A stretch of DNA of 64,000 nt from Hyphomicrobiales bacterium (GTDB taxonomy: Bacteria; Pseudomonadota; Alphaproteobacteria; Rhizobiales; Devosiaceae). Position 1 is the stretch's first letter. Each line of letters begins with the position of its first letter. A model generated the notes under the pieces. That model searched no databases and had not been told where the DNA came from. It saw nothing but the letters and a program-made list of their open reading frames with translations. Where the stretch lies: positions 186,001-250,000 of the forward strand of contig JAIYDI010000029.1 in NCBI GenBank assembly GCA_027487555.1, written 5' to 3'. The position numbers and the translations under genes were made by a program. This document shows positions 36,892 to 46,614 of this stretch, piece after piece.

Positions 36892-38615
36892 ATGCCATGC
36901 TCAAGCACGATATCGTCGTCCACAAGGCAGGCAAGGCCAGCGCTGGCCCCGTCGCTGATGCCGACCCGATCACCACCGAGGTGGTGCGGCACGCGCTCAA
37001 CTCCGCTGCCAACCAGATGAAGCGGGCGTTGGTGCGCACGGCGTTCTCGCCGGTGATCTACGAAGTGCTGGATTTTGCCGTCGCAATCTATGACCGCGAC
37101 TTGCGGCTTCTCGCGCAGGCGCCGTCGCTGCCGATGTTCATGGGTACCCTCAACTTCTGCGTCGACGAGGCGGTGAAGGCCGTCGGCGGGGTCGACAATC
37201 TCCATGACGGCGACATCATCATCTATAACTGGCCCTACGGCACAGGCTCGCATCCGCAGGATCTGGCGGTTGTCATGCCGGCCTTCTCGAAGGGCGAACT
37301 CATCGGCTATTCCTGCATCAAGGGGCACTGGCTCGATATCGCCGGCAAGGACCCGTACTGCACCGATACGGTCGACGTGTACCAGGAAGGCACGATCTAT
37401 CCGGGCGTCAAGATCGTCAGCCGCGGTGTGATGAATGACGAAATCTACCGTATCATCCTTGCCAATTCGCGCGTGCCGAAGATGATCGCCGGCGATCTCA
37501 ACGCCGAGATCGTCGGAGTGCGCACCGGCAATGCCGCTTTCATCGAAGTCGTCGAGCGCTTCGGGCTCGAGGAGTTCACCAAGGCGGTCGAGCAGATGTT
37601 CGACCATGGCGAGCGCGTCGTGCGCTCGTATTTCGAGAAGATCCCCGATGGCCGCTATGTCGGGCAGGGCATGATGGACGACAACGGCATCGAGGGGAAG
37701 CTGATCCCTTTCGAAGTCGTCGTCGAGGTGTCCGGCGGCAATGTGCGGCTGGATTTTTCCAACTCGCCCGACCAGCAGGTGGGGCCGGTGAACTGCCCGG
37801 TGCCGTCGACCATTTCAACCAGTCGCGTCGCCATTTCCATGCTTGCCGGCATGGGCGAGGCGCCGAACGAAGGGCATTTCCGCGCGATCGAAGTGGTGAC
37901 CCGGCCGGGCACCATGTTCCACCCGCTGCCGCCCGCGCCGTGCTTCCTCTATGGCTGGCCCGCGCTGCAGGCAATCGAGGTGGTGTACAACGCCATCTCC
38001 AAGGCGGTGCCGACGGCCGTGCCGGCAATGAGCGGCGGCTGCATCGCATCGCTGGTGCATTGGGGTACGCGCGAAGCCACGGGTGAGCCCTGGGCCGATG
38101 GCGCGCCGCATCCGGTCGGGCAGGGCGCGTGGAAGGGCGGCGATGGCGGCACCATGCTGCATATCGCTGAATCCGCCACGCGTTTCTCGCCGGTCGAAGT
38201 GTGGGAATCGCGCAACCCGTGGGTCGTGGAGAAAATGGAACTTGCGACCGATTCCTGCGGTCCGGGCGAGTATCGCGGCGGTCCGGGCGTCGATTTCCAC
38301 TTCCGCATGCTTGAGGACACCTATGTGACGACCGCGGTCGAGCGGACCAAGACGCCGCCGTGGGGGCTCGAAGGCGGAGGTACCGGCCGGCCGAATGGTG
38401 CAGCAGTCATTACGCCCACAGGCGAGGTGATCGACAAGCCGAAGGCCACCCGACTATCGGCGCAGAAAGGCGGCCTCATCCGGCTCAATACTGGCGGCGG
38501 CGGTGGATATGGGGACCCGAAGCTCAGGTCGGTGGAAGCCGTGCAGAAAGACTTGAAGGCCGGCTACATCACCGAGGCTTTCGCGCGGGCACACTATCCG
38601 CAGGCATTCGAGTAG
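36888..38615 (+). CDS. Hydantoinase B/oxoprolinase family protein, copy 2
   Basis: DPITTEVVRHALNSAANQMKRALVRTAFSPVIYEVLDFAVAIYD; overlaps upstream gene by 4 nt. Confidence 0.92.
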   Translation: MNAMLKHDIVVHKAGKASAGPVADADPITTEVVRHALNSAANQMKRALVRTAFSPVIYEVLDFAVAIYDRDLRLLAQAPSLPMFMGTLNFCVDEAVKAVGGVDNLHDGDIIIYNWPYGTGSHPQDLAVVMPAFSKGELIGYSCIKGHWLDIAGKDPYCTDTVDVYQEGTIYPGVKIVSRGVMNDEIYRIILANSRVPKMIAGDLNAEIVGVRTGNAAFIEVVERFGLEEFTKAVEQMFDHGERVVRSYFEKIPDGRYVGQGMMDDNGIEGKLIPFEVVVEVSGGNVRLDFSNSPDQQVGPVNCPVPSTISTSRVAISMLAGMGEAPNEGHFRAIEVVTRPGTMFHPLPPAPCFLYGWPALQAIEVVYNAISKAVPTAVPAMSGGCIASLVHWGTREATGEPWADGAPHPVGQGAWKGGDGGTMLHIAESATRFSPVEVWESRNPWVVEKMELATDSCGPGEYRGGPGVDFHFRMLEDTYVTTAVERTKTPPWGLEGGGTGRPNGAAVITPTGEVIDKPKATRLSAQKGGLIRLNTGGGGGYGDPKLRSVEAVQKDLKAGYITEAFARAHYPQAFE

Positions 38616-38618
38616 ATC

Positions 38619-38640
38619 GGGGCCGCCTGCGAGCGGCCCC
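38619..38640. terminator. Candidate bidirectional hairpin at convergent gene ends
   Basis: GGGGCCGC-ctgcga-GCGGCCCC, perfect 8-bp stem, no U-tract. Confidence 0.55.
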
Positions 38641-38647
38641 GCCTTGA

Positions 38648-39577
38648 TCAGCTGTTCAACATCAGTTGGTAGCCCGCCGGAACGTGGCGGAAACCGTTGC
38701 CGGCAGCTTCGACAAAGCCAAGCGCTGGGAAGGGCAGGTGGTAGCCGATGAAGGGCACCTTGTCGGTGGCGAGCATGCCAAGCACCTTGCGCCGGGTAGC
38801 GGCTGCCGCCGGTTTATCGGCGTCGAAACGCACCTCCCAATCGGGGTTGGCGAGCGACCACACAGCGTGGTTGGCAAGATCCGCCGTGACGACAACGCGC
38901 TGGCCTGCGCTTTCGATGTTGTAGACGAAGTGCCCGGGCGTATGCCCGAATGCCGACATGGCCGTGACGCCAGAGACGGCCGCGCCACCATCGTCGAGGA
39001 AGGTGAAACGATCGGCGATGGGACGTATCACCTTGTCGTAATTCTCGTTTCCGGCGCCCGCCCAGTGATTGTTTTCGATCGCACCGGTCACATATCGCGC
39101 GTTCGGATACGTTAGCGCGCCCTCGTTGAGCAGGCCGCCGATATGGTCACCATGCATGTGGGTGATGACGACCACGTCGACCTGCTCGGCGCTGTAGCCG
39201 GCTGCGGTCAGCGCCGCCAGCGTGCCGGCTGCCGAGATCCCAGCGTCAAACAACACCAGTTCCTTCCCTGTGTTCACAAGGGTCGGGGTGAAAAAATTCT
39301 GCGATCGGTTTGCCGGTATAAACGCAGCAGCCGAGGCGGCGGCGAACTCTTCCGGTGTGACGTTGAGCCCGAAGGTCTTTTGCGGCTCCTCGTTGACACT
39401 GGTGCCGGCCTGCAGTGCCGTGATCTCGAATTCACCAAGCTTGAAACGGTAATGGATCGGGGTCGATGCGCCTTTCATTTCGGCAGCGGCCTGTGCCCGA
39501 GTTGTTCCCAACGCGCTGGCGATGGGCAGGACCGCGCCCATCATCAGGGTCGCGCGGCGTGAAAGCTGAAAAGGCAT
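38648..39577 (-). CDS. Exported MBL-fold metallohydrolase
   Basis: Tat-like SRRATLMMGAVLPIASALGTTRAQA; ITHMHGDHIGGL; FGHTPGHFVY. Confidence 0.9.
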   Translation of the reverse strand: MPFQLSRRATLMMGAVLPIASALGTTRAQAAAEMKGASTPIHYRFKLGEFEITALQAGTSVNEEPQKTFGLNVTPEEFAAASAAAFIPANRSQNFFTPTLVNTGKELVLFDAGISAAGTLAALTAAGYSAEQVDVVVITHMHGDHIGGLLNEGALTYPNARYVTGAIENNHWAGAGNENYDKVIRPIADRFTFLDDGGAAVSGVTAMSAFGHTPGHFVYNIESAGQRVVVTADLANHAVWSLANPDWEVRFDADKPAAAATRRKVLGMLATDKVPFIGYHLPFPALGFVEAAGNGFRHVPAGYQLMLNS

Positions 39578-39725
39578 GTCGTCCTCCATTGCATAACGTC
39601 CTTTACAAATACGCTGAGGCGTAGACGATGGCCCATCACGCCGCGATCACAGTCCGGTGGGCGGAGGAACCTGCGTACAGTTGTATCCTATGCTTCAATC
39701 GGCGCGGACAGGCGGCTAAGCTTGG

Positions 39726-40184
39726 ATGATGACTGCGCCCCGAATCCTCATCGATGCCGATGCTTGCCCGGTGAAGGAAGAGGTCACCCGGGTCGGCTCG
39801 CGCCATGGCATCGAGATGGTCTTCGTAGCGAATTCGGGCCTCAGACCATCGCGCGATCCGCTGATCCGTAACGTCTTGGTGCCGCCAGGCGCCGACGTCG
39901 CCGACGACTGGATCGCGGATGCTGCTCTCGCCTCCGACGTCGTCATCACCGCCGATATCCCCCTCGCCAGCCGCGCACTCGCCAAGTGCGCGACGGTACT
40001 TGGGCCCACCGGCCGGCCGTTCACCGAGGCCTCAATCGGCATGGCGCTCGCCATGCGCGAGCTGAACCAGCACCTGAGGGAAACCGGTGAAAGCCGCGGG
40101 CTCAATGCCGGTTTCACTGCCAAGGACCGCAGCCGGTTCCTGCAGGCGCTCGATGAAGCCGTGGTGCGGCTGAAGCGGGGTTAG
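39726..40184 (+). CDS. YaiI/YqxD-family (DUF188) protein
   Basis: [40 protein letters not shown]. Confidence 0.93.
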   Translation: MMTAPRILIDADACPVKEEVTRVGSRHGIEMVFVANSGLRPSRDPLIRNVLVPPGADVADDWIADAALASDVVITADIPLASRALAKCATVLGPTGRPFTEASIGMALAMRELNQHLRETGESRGLNAGFTAKDRSRFLQALDEAVVRLKRG

Positions 40185-40624
40185 CCCCGCCGCTGCGCCA
40201 GATAGACATGGTCGCAGGCGAGCACGGTTTCGCCGCGCTGGTTGATGACCCGCACCTCTTCGATGATGCGGCCATAGTGCGGACGCTTCGGGTCTGGCTC
40301 CAACCCCGAGATGGTGAGTTCGGTGTGGATGGTGTCGCCGATGAAGACCGGTTTGGGGAAGCGCAGCCGCTCGAACCCGTAAGTGAAAGCGAGCGGATTG
40401 ATCTCGCTTGCCGTAAGCCCGATGCCGATGGCGAAGGTCATGGTGCCATGGGCGATGCGCTGGCCGAACTCGGTATTCTTCATGAACTCGGCGTCCATGT
40501 GATGCGGGAAGAAATCCCCCGTATGGCCCGCATGCACGACGAAATCGGTTTCGGTGATGGTGCGGCCCGAGGTTTTTCGCACCTCGCCCAACTGGTAGTC
40601 CTCGAAGTGGCGGGGCCGCTCCAT
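40181..40624 (-). CDS. MaoC-like hot-dog dehydratase
   Basis: [38 protein letters not shown]. Confidence 0.9.
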   Translation of the reverse strand: MERPRHFEDYQLGEVRKTSGRTITETDFVVHAGHTGDFFPHHMDAEFMKNTEFGQRIAHGTMTFAIGIGLTASEINPLAFTYGFERLRFPKPVFIGDTIHTELTISGLEPDPKRPHYGRIIEEVRVINQRGETVLACDHVYLAQRRG

Positions 40625-41739
40625 CAGAAGCTCTCCTCGTAGAGGCGATCGAGATCGGCGACGATCGCCGCGGGCGGCTCACCCGAACGCAGGCCGGCAT
40701 TGATCCGCTTGCTCGCCTTGTCCTGGAACGCCATGTAGCCGTGATGGCGCGGGCGGACATAGGCGCGCTCGAGCGTCAAGCGCGTGTCGCGGTAGAAACC
40801 GTGGACCGGTGCGTTGACCGCCTCCGACTCCCAGCTTGAGGCGTGGCCGGGCTGCCCGCCCGATTGCGCATAAAGCGAGGCCTGCACCGCTTCGGACGAA
40901 ACCCAATAGGCGTAGTCCATGGCCGCCGCGACATTCTTCGAGAATGCCGAAACGGCAATGCCGGTACCGCCCAGCGCGGAGCCGCGATGATCGGCAACCG
41001 GGATGTTGCCGAATTGCAGCCGTTTGGTGCGGAAGCCGTCGCGGGCATAGCTGACATAGCCATAGCCGAGCGGCATCAGGGCGAGGTCGCCGCTATCGGC
41101 TGCGAGCAGTTCCGAGGCCGCAATCGGGTCCATATCGAAGCATTTGGCGTCGATATGCGCTGTCACCGCGGCCAGCATTTCCAGCGCTTCAGCGCCGACC
41201 TTCGGATCGACGAAGCGACCGCGCTCGGTGTTGCACGGCGCGCCGAGGCTGGCGGTGAGGGTGAAGAAGCTCATCAGGCTGTGCGGCGGCAGCAGCGGCA
41301 GTACCACCTTTCCATCCACGGCCAGCGCCACCACTTCGCCCCACGACTTCGGCGGCGTCGCGAGCCGATCCGGACGCCAGCCCATCACTTGCGCAGCGGC
41401 ATCAATGGGGAAAGCCCATTGGTGGCCAGCATAATTGTAGCTCTCGTAGGACCGGCCAACCGTGCCCTTGGCGATGACGGCGCGGTCAGCATCACGGCCC
41501 GGCACATCGAGCGCGGCGAGGCAGTTCTGCGCGGTGACTTCGCCCACATGCGGATGGTCGATGACGATCAGGTCGTAGCGGCGTGCCAGGTCCTGCACCG
41601 GATAGGCCTCGAAGTCCTGAAGGCTGCGTTTCTCCCAGGTGATCTCCACTCCGCTGCGCTTCAGCCATTCGGCCGCGGTGGCGACCATGGGATCGTAGCC
41701 GCGTGGGTGGCTCCAGGTCATGCCGAGCAGTTTCGTCAC
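40624..41739 (-). CDS. Solute-binding-protein-like protein without signal peptide
   Basis: [50 protein letters not shown] fold pattern, no hydrophobic leader. Confidence 0.7.
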   Translation of the reverse strand: MTKLLGMTWSHPRGYDPMVATAAEWLKRSGVEITWEKRSLQDFEAYPVQDLARRYDLIVIDHPHVGEVTAQNCLAALDVPGRDADRAVIAKGTVGRSYESYNYAGHQWAFPIDAAAQVMGWRPDRLATPPKSWGEVVALAVDGKVVLPLLPPHSLMSFFTLTASLGAPCNTERGRFVDPKVGAEALEMLAAVTAHIDAKCFDMDPIAASELLAADSGDLALMPLGYGYVSYARDGFRTKRLQFGNIPVADHRGSALGGTGIAVSAFSKNVAAAMDYAYWVSSEAVQASLYAQSGGQPGHASSWESEAVNAPVHGFYRDTRLTLERAYVRPRHHGYMAFQDKASKRINAGLRSGEPPAAIVADLDRLYEESF

Positions 41740-42896
41740 AGCCCGAACTCCTTGCGGATACTGTCGCTGTGCTCGCCGATCAGCGGCGCCGCACGGTTGG
41801 TGGAGGGGCGTACGCCATTGATGCGGAGCGGCGCGCGCGTCGTGCGAATGGTGACATCGTCATCGCGCGTCACGGTCTGCAGCATGTCTAGCGCCTTGAA
41901 GCCTTCGCTCGCCACCAGTTCATCCCAGGTCAGCACTTTGGCGCACCATATGTCCGCCGGCTCGAGGATGGCGAGCCAATGCGCTGTGGATTTGCCTGAT
42001 ACATGGGCCGCGATTATGCGCTTGATGGTGTCGCGCTCGGAGAACCAGCTTTTCGGCTTGTCGCTATAGGCGCCGAGTTCGCTGAGGCCGAACAGATCGG
42101 CGAGCTTGCCGATCGGGGTCATGGCGATGGCGAGCCAACCATCCGCCGTCTGGTAGACGCCATAGGGTGCCGAGAGATAGGCATGCGCGGAGCGGAATTC
42201 TGAGCGTCGCGGCAGGCGCTGGCCATCGTTGAGATATGCAGTCAGCGCCTCGAACTGGAAATCGACCAGCGCCTCGAGGAGGCTCGTTTCCACATGCGCG
42301 CCATGGCCGGAAATGCCGCGCCGCACGAGGCTCGCGAGTATGCCCTGGCACGCCGCCGCGCCCGCGAGCATATCGGCAACCGCGAGCCCGAAGGGCACCG
42401 GGCCCTGTCCGTCGTCGCCATTGAGCCACATCAGCCCGGCGCGCGCCTGTGCCAGCAAGTCCTGTCCCGGCCGCTCGACCCACGGCCCTTCGAGGCCATA
42501 GCCGGTAATCGAGGCATAGACGATGCGCGGGTTGAGCGCGCTCACCGCCTTGTAGTCGAGCCCGAGCCGCTCGATGACGCCGGGCCGGAAATTCTGCAGC
42601 ACCACATCGGCCTTGGTCAGCAGTTTCCTCAGCGCGGCGAGGTCGCTCGGGTTCTTCAGGTCGAGCGCGAGACTTTCCTTGGACCGGTTGATCGCGTGGA
42701 AGTTGGTGGAATCGCCACCGATCTCGGTATCCGTCAGGTATAGGCGTCGGCTCAAATCGCCGCCATCCGGCCGCTCGATCTTGATGACGCGCGCGCCCAG
42801 ATCCTGCAATCGCAGCGACGCGTAGGGGCCGGACAGGAACTGGCAGAGATCGATGACGATGAGGCCGGAAAGCGGCAGTTCTGGTTCTTCGGACAT
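41736..42896 (-). CDS. CaiB/BaiF-family CoA-transferase
   Basis: LSGLIVIDLCQFLSGPYASLRLQDLGARVIKIERPDGGD, RSKESLALDLKNP. Confidence 0.93.
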   Translation of the reverse strand: MSEEPELPLSGLIVIDLCQFLSGPYASLRLQDLGARVIKIERPDGGDLSRRLYLTDTEIGGDSTNFHAINRSKESLALDLKNPSDLAALRKLLTKADVVLQNFRPGVIERLGLDYKAVSALNPRIVYASITGYGLEGPWVERPGQDLLAQARAGLMWLNGDDGQGPVPFGLAVADMLAGAAACQGILASLVRRGISGHGAHVETSLLEALVDFQFEALTAYLNDGQRLPRRSEFRSAHAYLSAPYGVYQTADGWLAIAMTPIGKLADLFGLSELGAYSDKPKSWFSERDTIKRIIAAHVSGKSTAHWLAILEPADIWCAKVLTWDELVASEGFKALDMLQTVTRDDDVTIRTTRAPLRINGVRPSTNRAAPLIGEHSDSIRKEFGL

Positions 42897-43456
42897 CAGG
42901 CTTTCTCGGTCTTCCCCACCCAGTCGGCTGGGTTCCTGTATTTCACGGTCTGCAGGTGCTCGCAGTAGAGCACCAGTTCGCCTTCGCCCTTGAACACCTC
43001 GTAGCTCGCCCGGATCAGGCCGAGCCCGGCATATTTCGGCCGTTTCTCAAGGTTGGTGCGAATGGTGTAGATGGTGTCGCCGATGAACGTCGGCTTGATG
43101 AAGCGCAGCTTGTCGTAGCCATAGCTGAAGGCGTTGATGCAGTTGGTGGCGACGAGCCCCAGCCCCGCCGAAAACACGAAGGCACCGGCGACGAGCCGCT
43201 TGCCGAACTGGCCTTCGCTGGTGGCGAATATGTCATCGGCCACATAGGGATGCATGTCGGTGACGAGCGCGTTGAATTGCATCGACTCGCCCTCGGATAT
43301 CGTGCGTCGCAGCGAGCGGATTTTGTGCCCCACCTCGAAATCCTCGTAGAACCAGTTCTCGGCATTCCACACCGGCAGGCGGGCATGGTCCTCGGGCATG
43401 GTCTTCGGATGAGTGGAATGCACGCCGACGGTGGGCGCGAAGGGCGTGTCGCTCAT
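42896..43456 (-). CDS. MaoC-like hot-dog dehydratase
   Basis: [40 protein letters not shown]. Confidence 0.88.
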   Translation of the reverse strand: MSDTPFAPTVGVHSTHPKTMPEDHARLPVWNAENWFYEDFEVGHKIRSLRRTISEGESMQFNALVTDMHPYVADDIFATSEGQFGKRLVAGAFVFSAGLGLVATNCINAFSYGYDKLRFIKPTFIGDTIYTIRTNLEKRPKYAGLGLIRASYEVFKGEGELVLYCEHLQTVKYRNPADWVGKTEKA

Positions 43457-44532
43457 GGCGAGGTCCTTACCGGTGTCGCTGGACGTGCGGCGGACTCAAA
43501 GGCTGCCTCGGCCAGCGCCATGGTGTGCCAAGCATCTTCGACAGACGTGATGAGCCTGTCGTCCTCGCCGGCAGCAAAGCGCTGCAGATTGCTCATTGTG
43601 CCAATGAAGGCATGCGGGAACCACCTGCCCGTAAGCGGCACCTCTTTCCAATCGCCGCCCATGCGGGTGATCCAGAGTTCATCCGGCTCGCCTTCGGGAT
43701 AGTTGAGCAGCAGCCCGAGCTTGACCATCGCCGCGCCCTCGGTGCCCTCGAAGCGGAAGCTCGCATCCTGAAATTTCCGGCCGAAATCATGGTTGTGGTT
43801 GATCGAGAAGGTGACGCGCTGGTCGGCCGCGTAGTCGAGGATCGCGGTGGTGCGGGTCTGCGCGAGGTCGGTCGAGGGGTGGCCGAGGGTGCGCGCGTGC
43901 ACGCCCACCGGGTTGCCGAGCACGGCGCGGAGCGTATCGAGGTAGTGGATCGAGTGCACGGCGATTTCGACACGCGGCATGCCCTTAAGGAACGGGAACA
44001 GGTGCCAGGGTGTCACGAGGTTGAGATGCACCTCGACATCGACCAGCCGGCCGAGCCAGCCGCGCTCGAGCGCGTCAGCCACCGCCAGCATCATCGGCGA
44101 GAAGCGGAGCTGGAAGTTCACCGCGGCCTTCAGGCTCTTCTGCCGCGCGAGGTGCAAAATCGCTGTTGCTTCGGCGAGGTCGCGGCCCATCGGCTTCTGA
44201 AGCAGCACCGCAGCGCCATCCGGCAGCCTGGGCAGCACATCGAGATGCGCGCCGGGCGGCAAAGCGAGGTCGTAGACCGCGCCCGGGACCGCAATTGCTT
44301 CTTCCAGTGTCGCAAAGGCCTGCGTGTCCCAGCGCCCTGCGACCAACTGCGCTCGGGCCGCATCGAGATCGTAGACGCCTGCAACCGGCAGACCTGCCAG
44401 CCTATAGGCCGGCAAATGGGCATCGTTGATGATGCCACCCGCCCCGATGATCACGATCGGGCGCGGCGCATGCGGCGCCGGCCAACTCTGGCGGAGCGCC
44501 ATCACATCGATGGGGACGGGCTCAGTCGACAT
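43453..44532 (-). CDS. Gfo/Idh/MocA-family oxidoreductase
   Basis: [31 protein letters not shown] Rossmann; [14 protein letters not shown]; start set at 44532. Confidence 0.88.
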   Translation of the reverse strand: MSTEPVPIDVMALRQSWPAPHAPRPIVIIGAGGIINDAHLPAYRLAGLPVAGVYDLDAARAQLVAGRWDTQAFATLEEAIAVPGAVYDLALPPGAHLDVLPRLPDGAAVLLQKPMGRDLAEATAILHLARQKSLKAAVNFQLRFSPMMLAVADALERGWLGRLVDVEVHLNLVTPWHLFPFLKGMPRVEIAVHSIHYLDTLRAVLGNPVGVHARTLGHPSTDLAQTRTTAILDYAADQRVTFSINHNHDFGRKFQDASFRFEGTEGAAMVKLGLLLNYPEGEPDELWITRMGGDWKEVPLTGRWFPHAFIGTMSNLQRFAAGEDDRLITSVEDAWHTMALAEAAFESAARPATPVRTSP

Positions 44533-44851
44533 GGAACACTTCGGGCAGGTCGGCCCACCACTCACCATCCTTGCGGGTCTCGAGCGGCGCCTGCATCGGC
44601 ATGCACACAGCCCACCATTCCTGCGTCTTCGGGTCAGCCGCCATGGCCGCCATATCGGCGGCGTAGTCGGTGCCATGGTACTCGAAGTAGGCGAACAGCA
44701 GGTTTTCCGGCTGCTTGAGGAAAATCGAGTAGTTGCGGATATTGGAGTTGGCAATCTGCTTCAGCACCTCCGGCCAGACGGCCGCGTGGATGCGGGTATA
44801 TTCGGCGATGGCGTCGGGATGGAGCCCGATCACCGATCCGTAGCGCTTCAT
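44522..44851 (-). CDS. L-rhamnose mutarotase-like protein
   Basis: MKRYGSVIGLHPDAIAEYTRIHAAVWPEVLKQIANSNIRNYSIFL...YFEYHGTDY...TQEWW. Confidence 0.92.
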   Translation of the reverse strand: MKRYGSVIGLHPDAIAEYTRIHAAVWPEVLKQIANSNIRNYSIFLKQPENLLFAYFEYHGTDYAADMAAMAADPKTQEWWAVCMPMQAPLETRKDGEWWADLPEVFHVD

Positions 44852-45693
44852 GATGGTTTCCCCTCCAGCTTGTAGATGCGTTCGGCGTTGCTGTGGAACA
44901 GCTTCGCTTGTTCGTCGGTACTTGCGCCCGACACGATATCCCGGATTGCGACCACCCAGCGCGTCAGGTTGCCGGTTAGCGTCACCACCGGAAAATCCGA
45001 GCCCCATACGACGCGATCCCAGCCGAAGCTGTCGATGACGTGCTCGACAAAGGGGCGCAGGTCCGCAACTGTCCAGTCGGGCTTGGCATAGGCCGCTATG
45101 CCTGAGATCTTTGCGGCCACATTTGGCAGCTCCGCCAGCCGCTTGATGTCGGCGCGCCACGGGTCGAGTGCCTTGCCCGCGACATCCGGCACGCCGCAAT
45201 GATCGAGTACGAACTGCGTATCCGGGCACTTGGCGACAAGTTCGCGTCCGACCGGCAATTGCCGGGCCAGCACGCAGAGATCGAAGGGCAGGGCGGCCTT
45301 GCCCAGTAGTTGCATGTTCGCGACGAACGGCGCCGACTGGCTCAGTTCATCCGGCGAGGTGTGGAGGATGCGGCGGATACCCTTGAGGCCGTGGATGCTC
45401 CGTAGCCGCTCGAGATAGGCGGGGAAATCCGGGCTTTCCGGTCGCGCCGGGGCAATGGCGCCGACAATGCGCGGGTGCAGCCCAGCTACAAAGCGTGTCT
45501 CGGCCTCCATGTCAGGCTCGGCGACGTCCACTTCCATATGCAGCGCGGCTTCTATGCCGAGTGGGCCGGCTTCGGCGAAATAGTCCTCGGCTTTCCAGTC
45601 GCGGTCGAGCGGTGGGGCTGCCGCCAGCCAGGGGTAGGCGAAGCGGGATTTGTAGACGAGGTGCAGGTGGGTATCGACTATCCGCATCTTCAT
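44848..45693 (-). CDS. Amidohydrolase, sugar-lactonase type
   Basis: RIVDTHLHLV, FVLDHCGVPDV, DRVVWGSDFPVV. Confidence 0.9.
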   Translation of the reverse strand: MKMRIVDTHLHLVYKSRFAYPWLAAAPPLDRDWKAEDYFAEAGPLGIEAALHMEVDVAEPDMEAETRFVAGLHPRIVGAIAPARPESPDFPAYLERLRSIHGLKGIRRILHTSPDELSQSAPFVANMQLLGKAALPFDLCVLARQLPVGRELVAKCPDTQFVLDHCGVPDVAGKALDPWRADIKRLAELPNVAAKISGIAAYAKPDWTVADLRPFVEHVIDSFGWDRVVWGSDFPVVTLTGNLTRWVVAIRDIVSGASTDEQAKLFHSNAERIYKLEGKPS

Positions 45694-45700
45694 TTGCTCC

Positions 45701-46489
45701 TCACTTTGCCGCGACGCGATGGCGTTCGGAGACTTCGCGGCTGGCGCTGCGCAACAGGCCCAGCGCCGTATCGCGGTCCGGCGCATCGACCGCGTCGAGC
45801 CGCTGGGTATAGGGGCAGGTCAGCGCCGCGATGACCGTGCCCAAGGGTCCGAAGATCGGTACCGACAGGTTGGTGACGCCGGCGATCTGCAGGCTCTGCA
45901 TCGCCTCGCAGCCCTGTTCACGCACCTGGACGAGGCGGGTTTCGAGATCCGGCGTCAGCACTTCGGCGGCGCGTGTTACCGGGTCTTCAAGCATCAGTTC
46001 CCGTTCCTCCGGTGTCGCGTGAGCGAGGAATACGTGGCCCGAACCGGTGTTCACGAGGCTGATGCGCGAGCCCACCCGAATCGAAACGTTCCAGTACCCG
46101 GGCCCGTCGACCTGGGCGACGACGACGAGGATGTTACGATCATAGACGACCAGGTGCACGGCCTGCTGGGCGTCGCGGGCAAACGTCCGCAGCACCGGCA
46201 TTGACTGGTTCACCAGACGCCCAACAGGGGGCGTCATGTGCGCCAGTTCGAACAGCTTCAAGGTTAATTCATAGCGGTCGCCGTCGCGGCGCACGTAGTT
46301 GCGCCGCACCAGGCGGTCGAGCATCCGGTAGATCTCATTAGGCGTCCGATCCAGCGATTTCGCGATCTCTGCCTGGCTCAGGCCCTCGGAACTCGACGCT
46401 AAAAGCTCAAGAATATCCAAGCCTTTATCCAGCGCGGGTGCTCGATACTTATCGAGTTCGTCGACCTGGCTCACCCTCAGTCCTCCCAA
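45701..46489 (-). CDS. IclR-family transcriptional regulator
   Basis: LDKGLDILELLASSSEGLSQAEIAKSLDRTPNEIYRMLDRLVRRNYVRRDGD HTH. Confidence 0.93.
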   Translation of the reverse strand: MGGLRVSQVDELDKYRAPALDKGLDILELLASSSEGLSQAEIAKSLDRTPNEIYRMLDRLVRRNYVRRDGDRYELTLKLFELAHMTPPVGRLVNQSMPVLRTFARDAQQAVHLVVYDRNILVVVAQVDGPGYWNVSIRVGSRISLVNTGSGHVFLAHATPEERELMLEDPVTRAAEVLTPDLETRLVQVREQGCEAMQSLQIAGVTNLSVPIFGPLGTVIAALTCPYTQRLDAVDAPDRDTALGLLRSASREVSERHRVAAK

Positions 46490-46547
46490 AGCATGCTTAC
46501 CAACCCGTTGACGTGGGCTGCGTCGTCTGCTTACCTACGAATAGACT

Positions 46548-46591
46548 TTTCACATATGGATGATCAAGGGGCGTTTCGCTCTGATGTGAAA
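46548..46591. promoter_or_regulatory. Inverted repeat in IclR/ABC divergent region
   Basis: TTTCACAT (46548-46555) / ATGTGAAA (46584-46591), perfect 8-bp arms. Confidence 0.4.
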
Positions 46592-46614
46592 GGGATCTGA
46601 GGGAGGAAACCTGA

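Noticed and set aside
40181-40184. Convergent genes sharing the stop TTAG/CTAA
   Set aside because: Curious but common in compact genomes; no functional claim justified.
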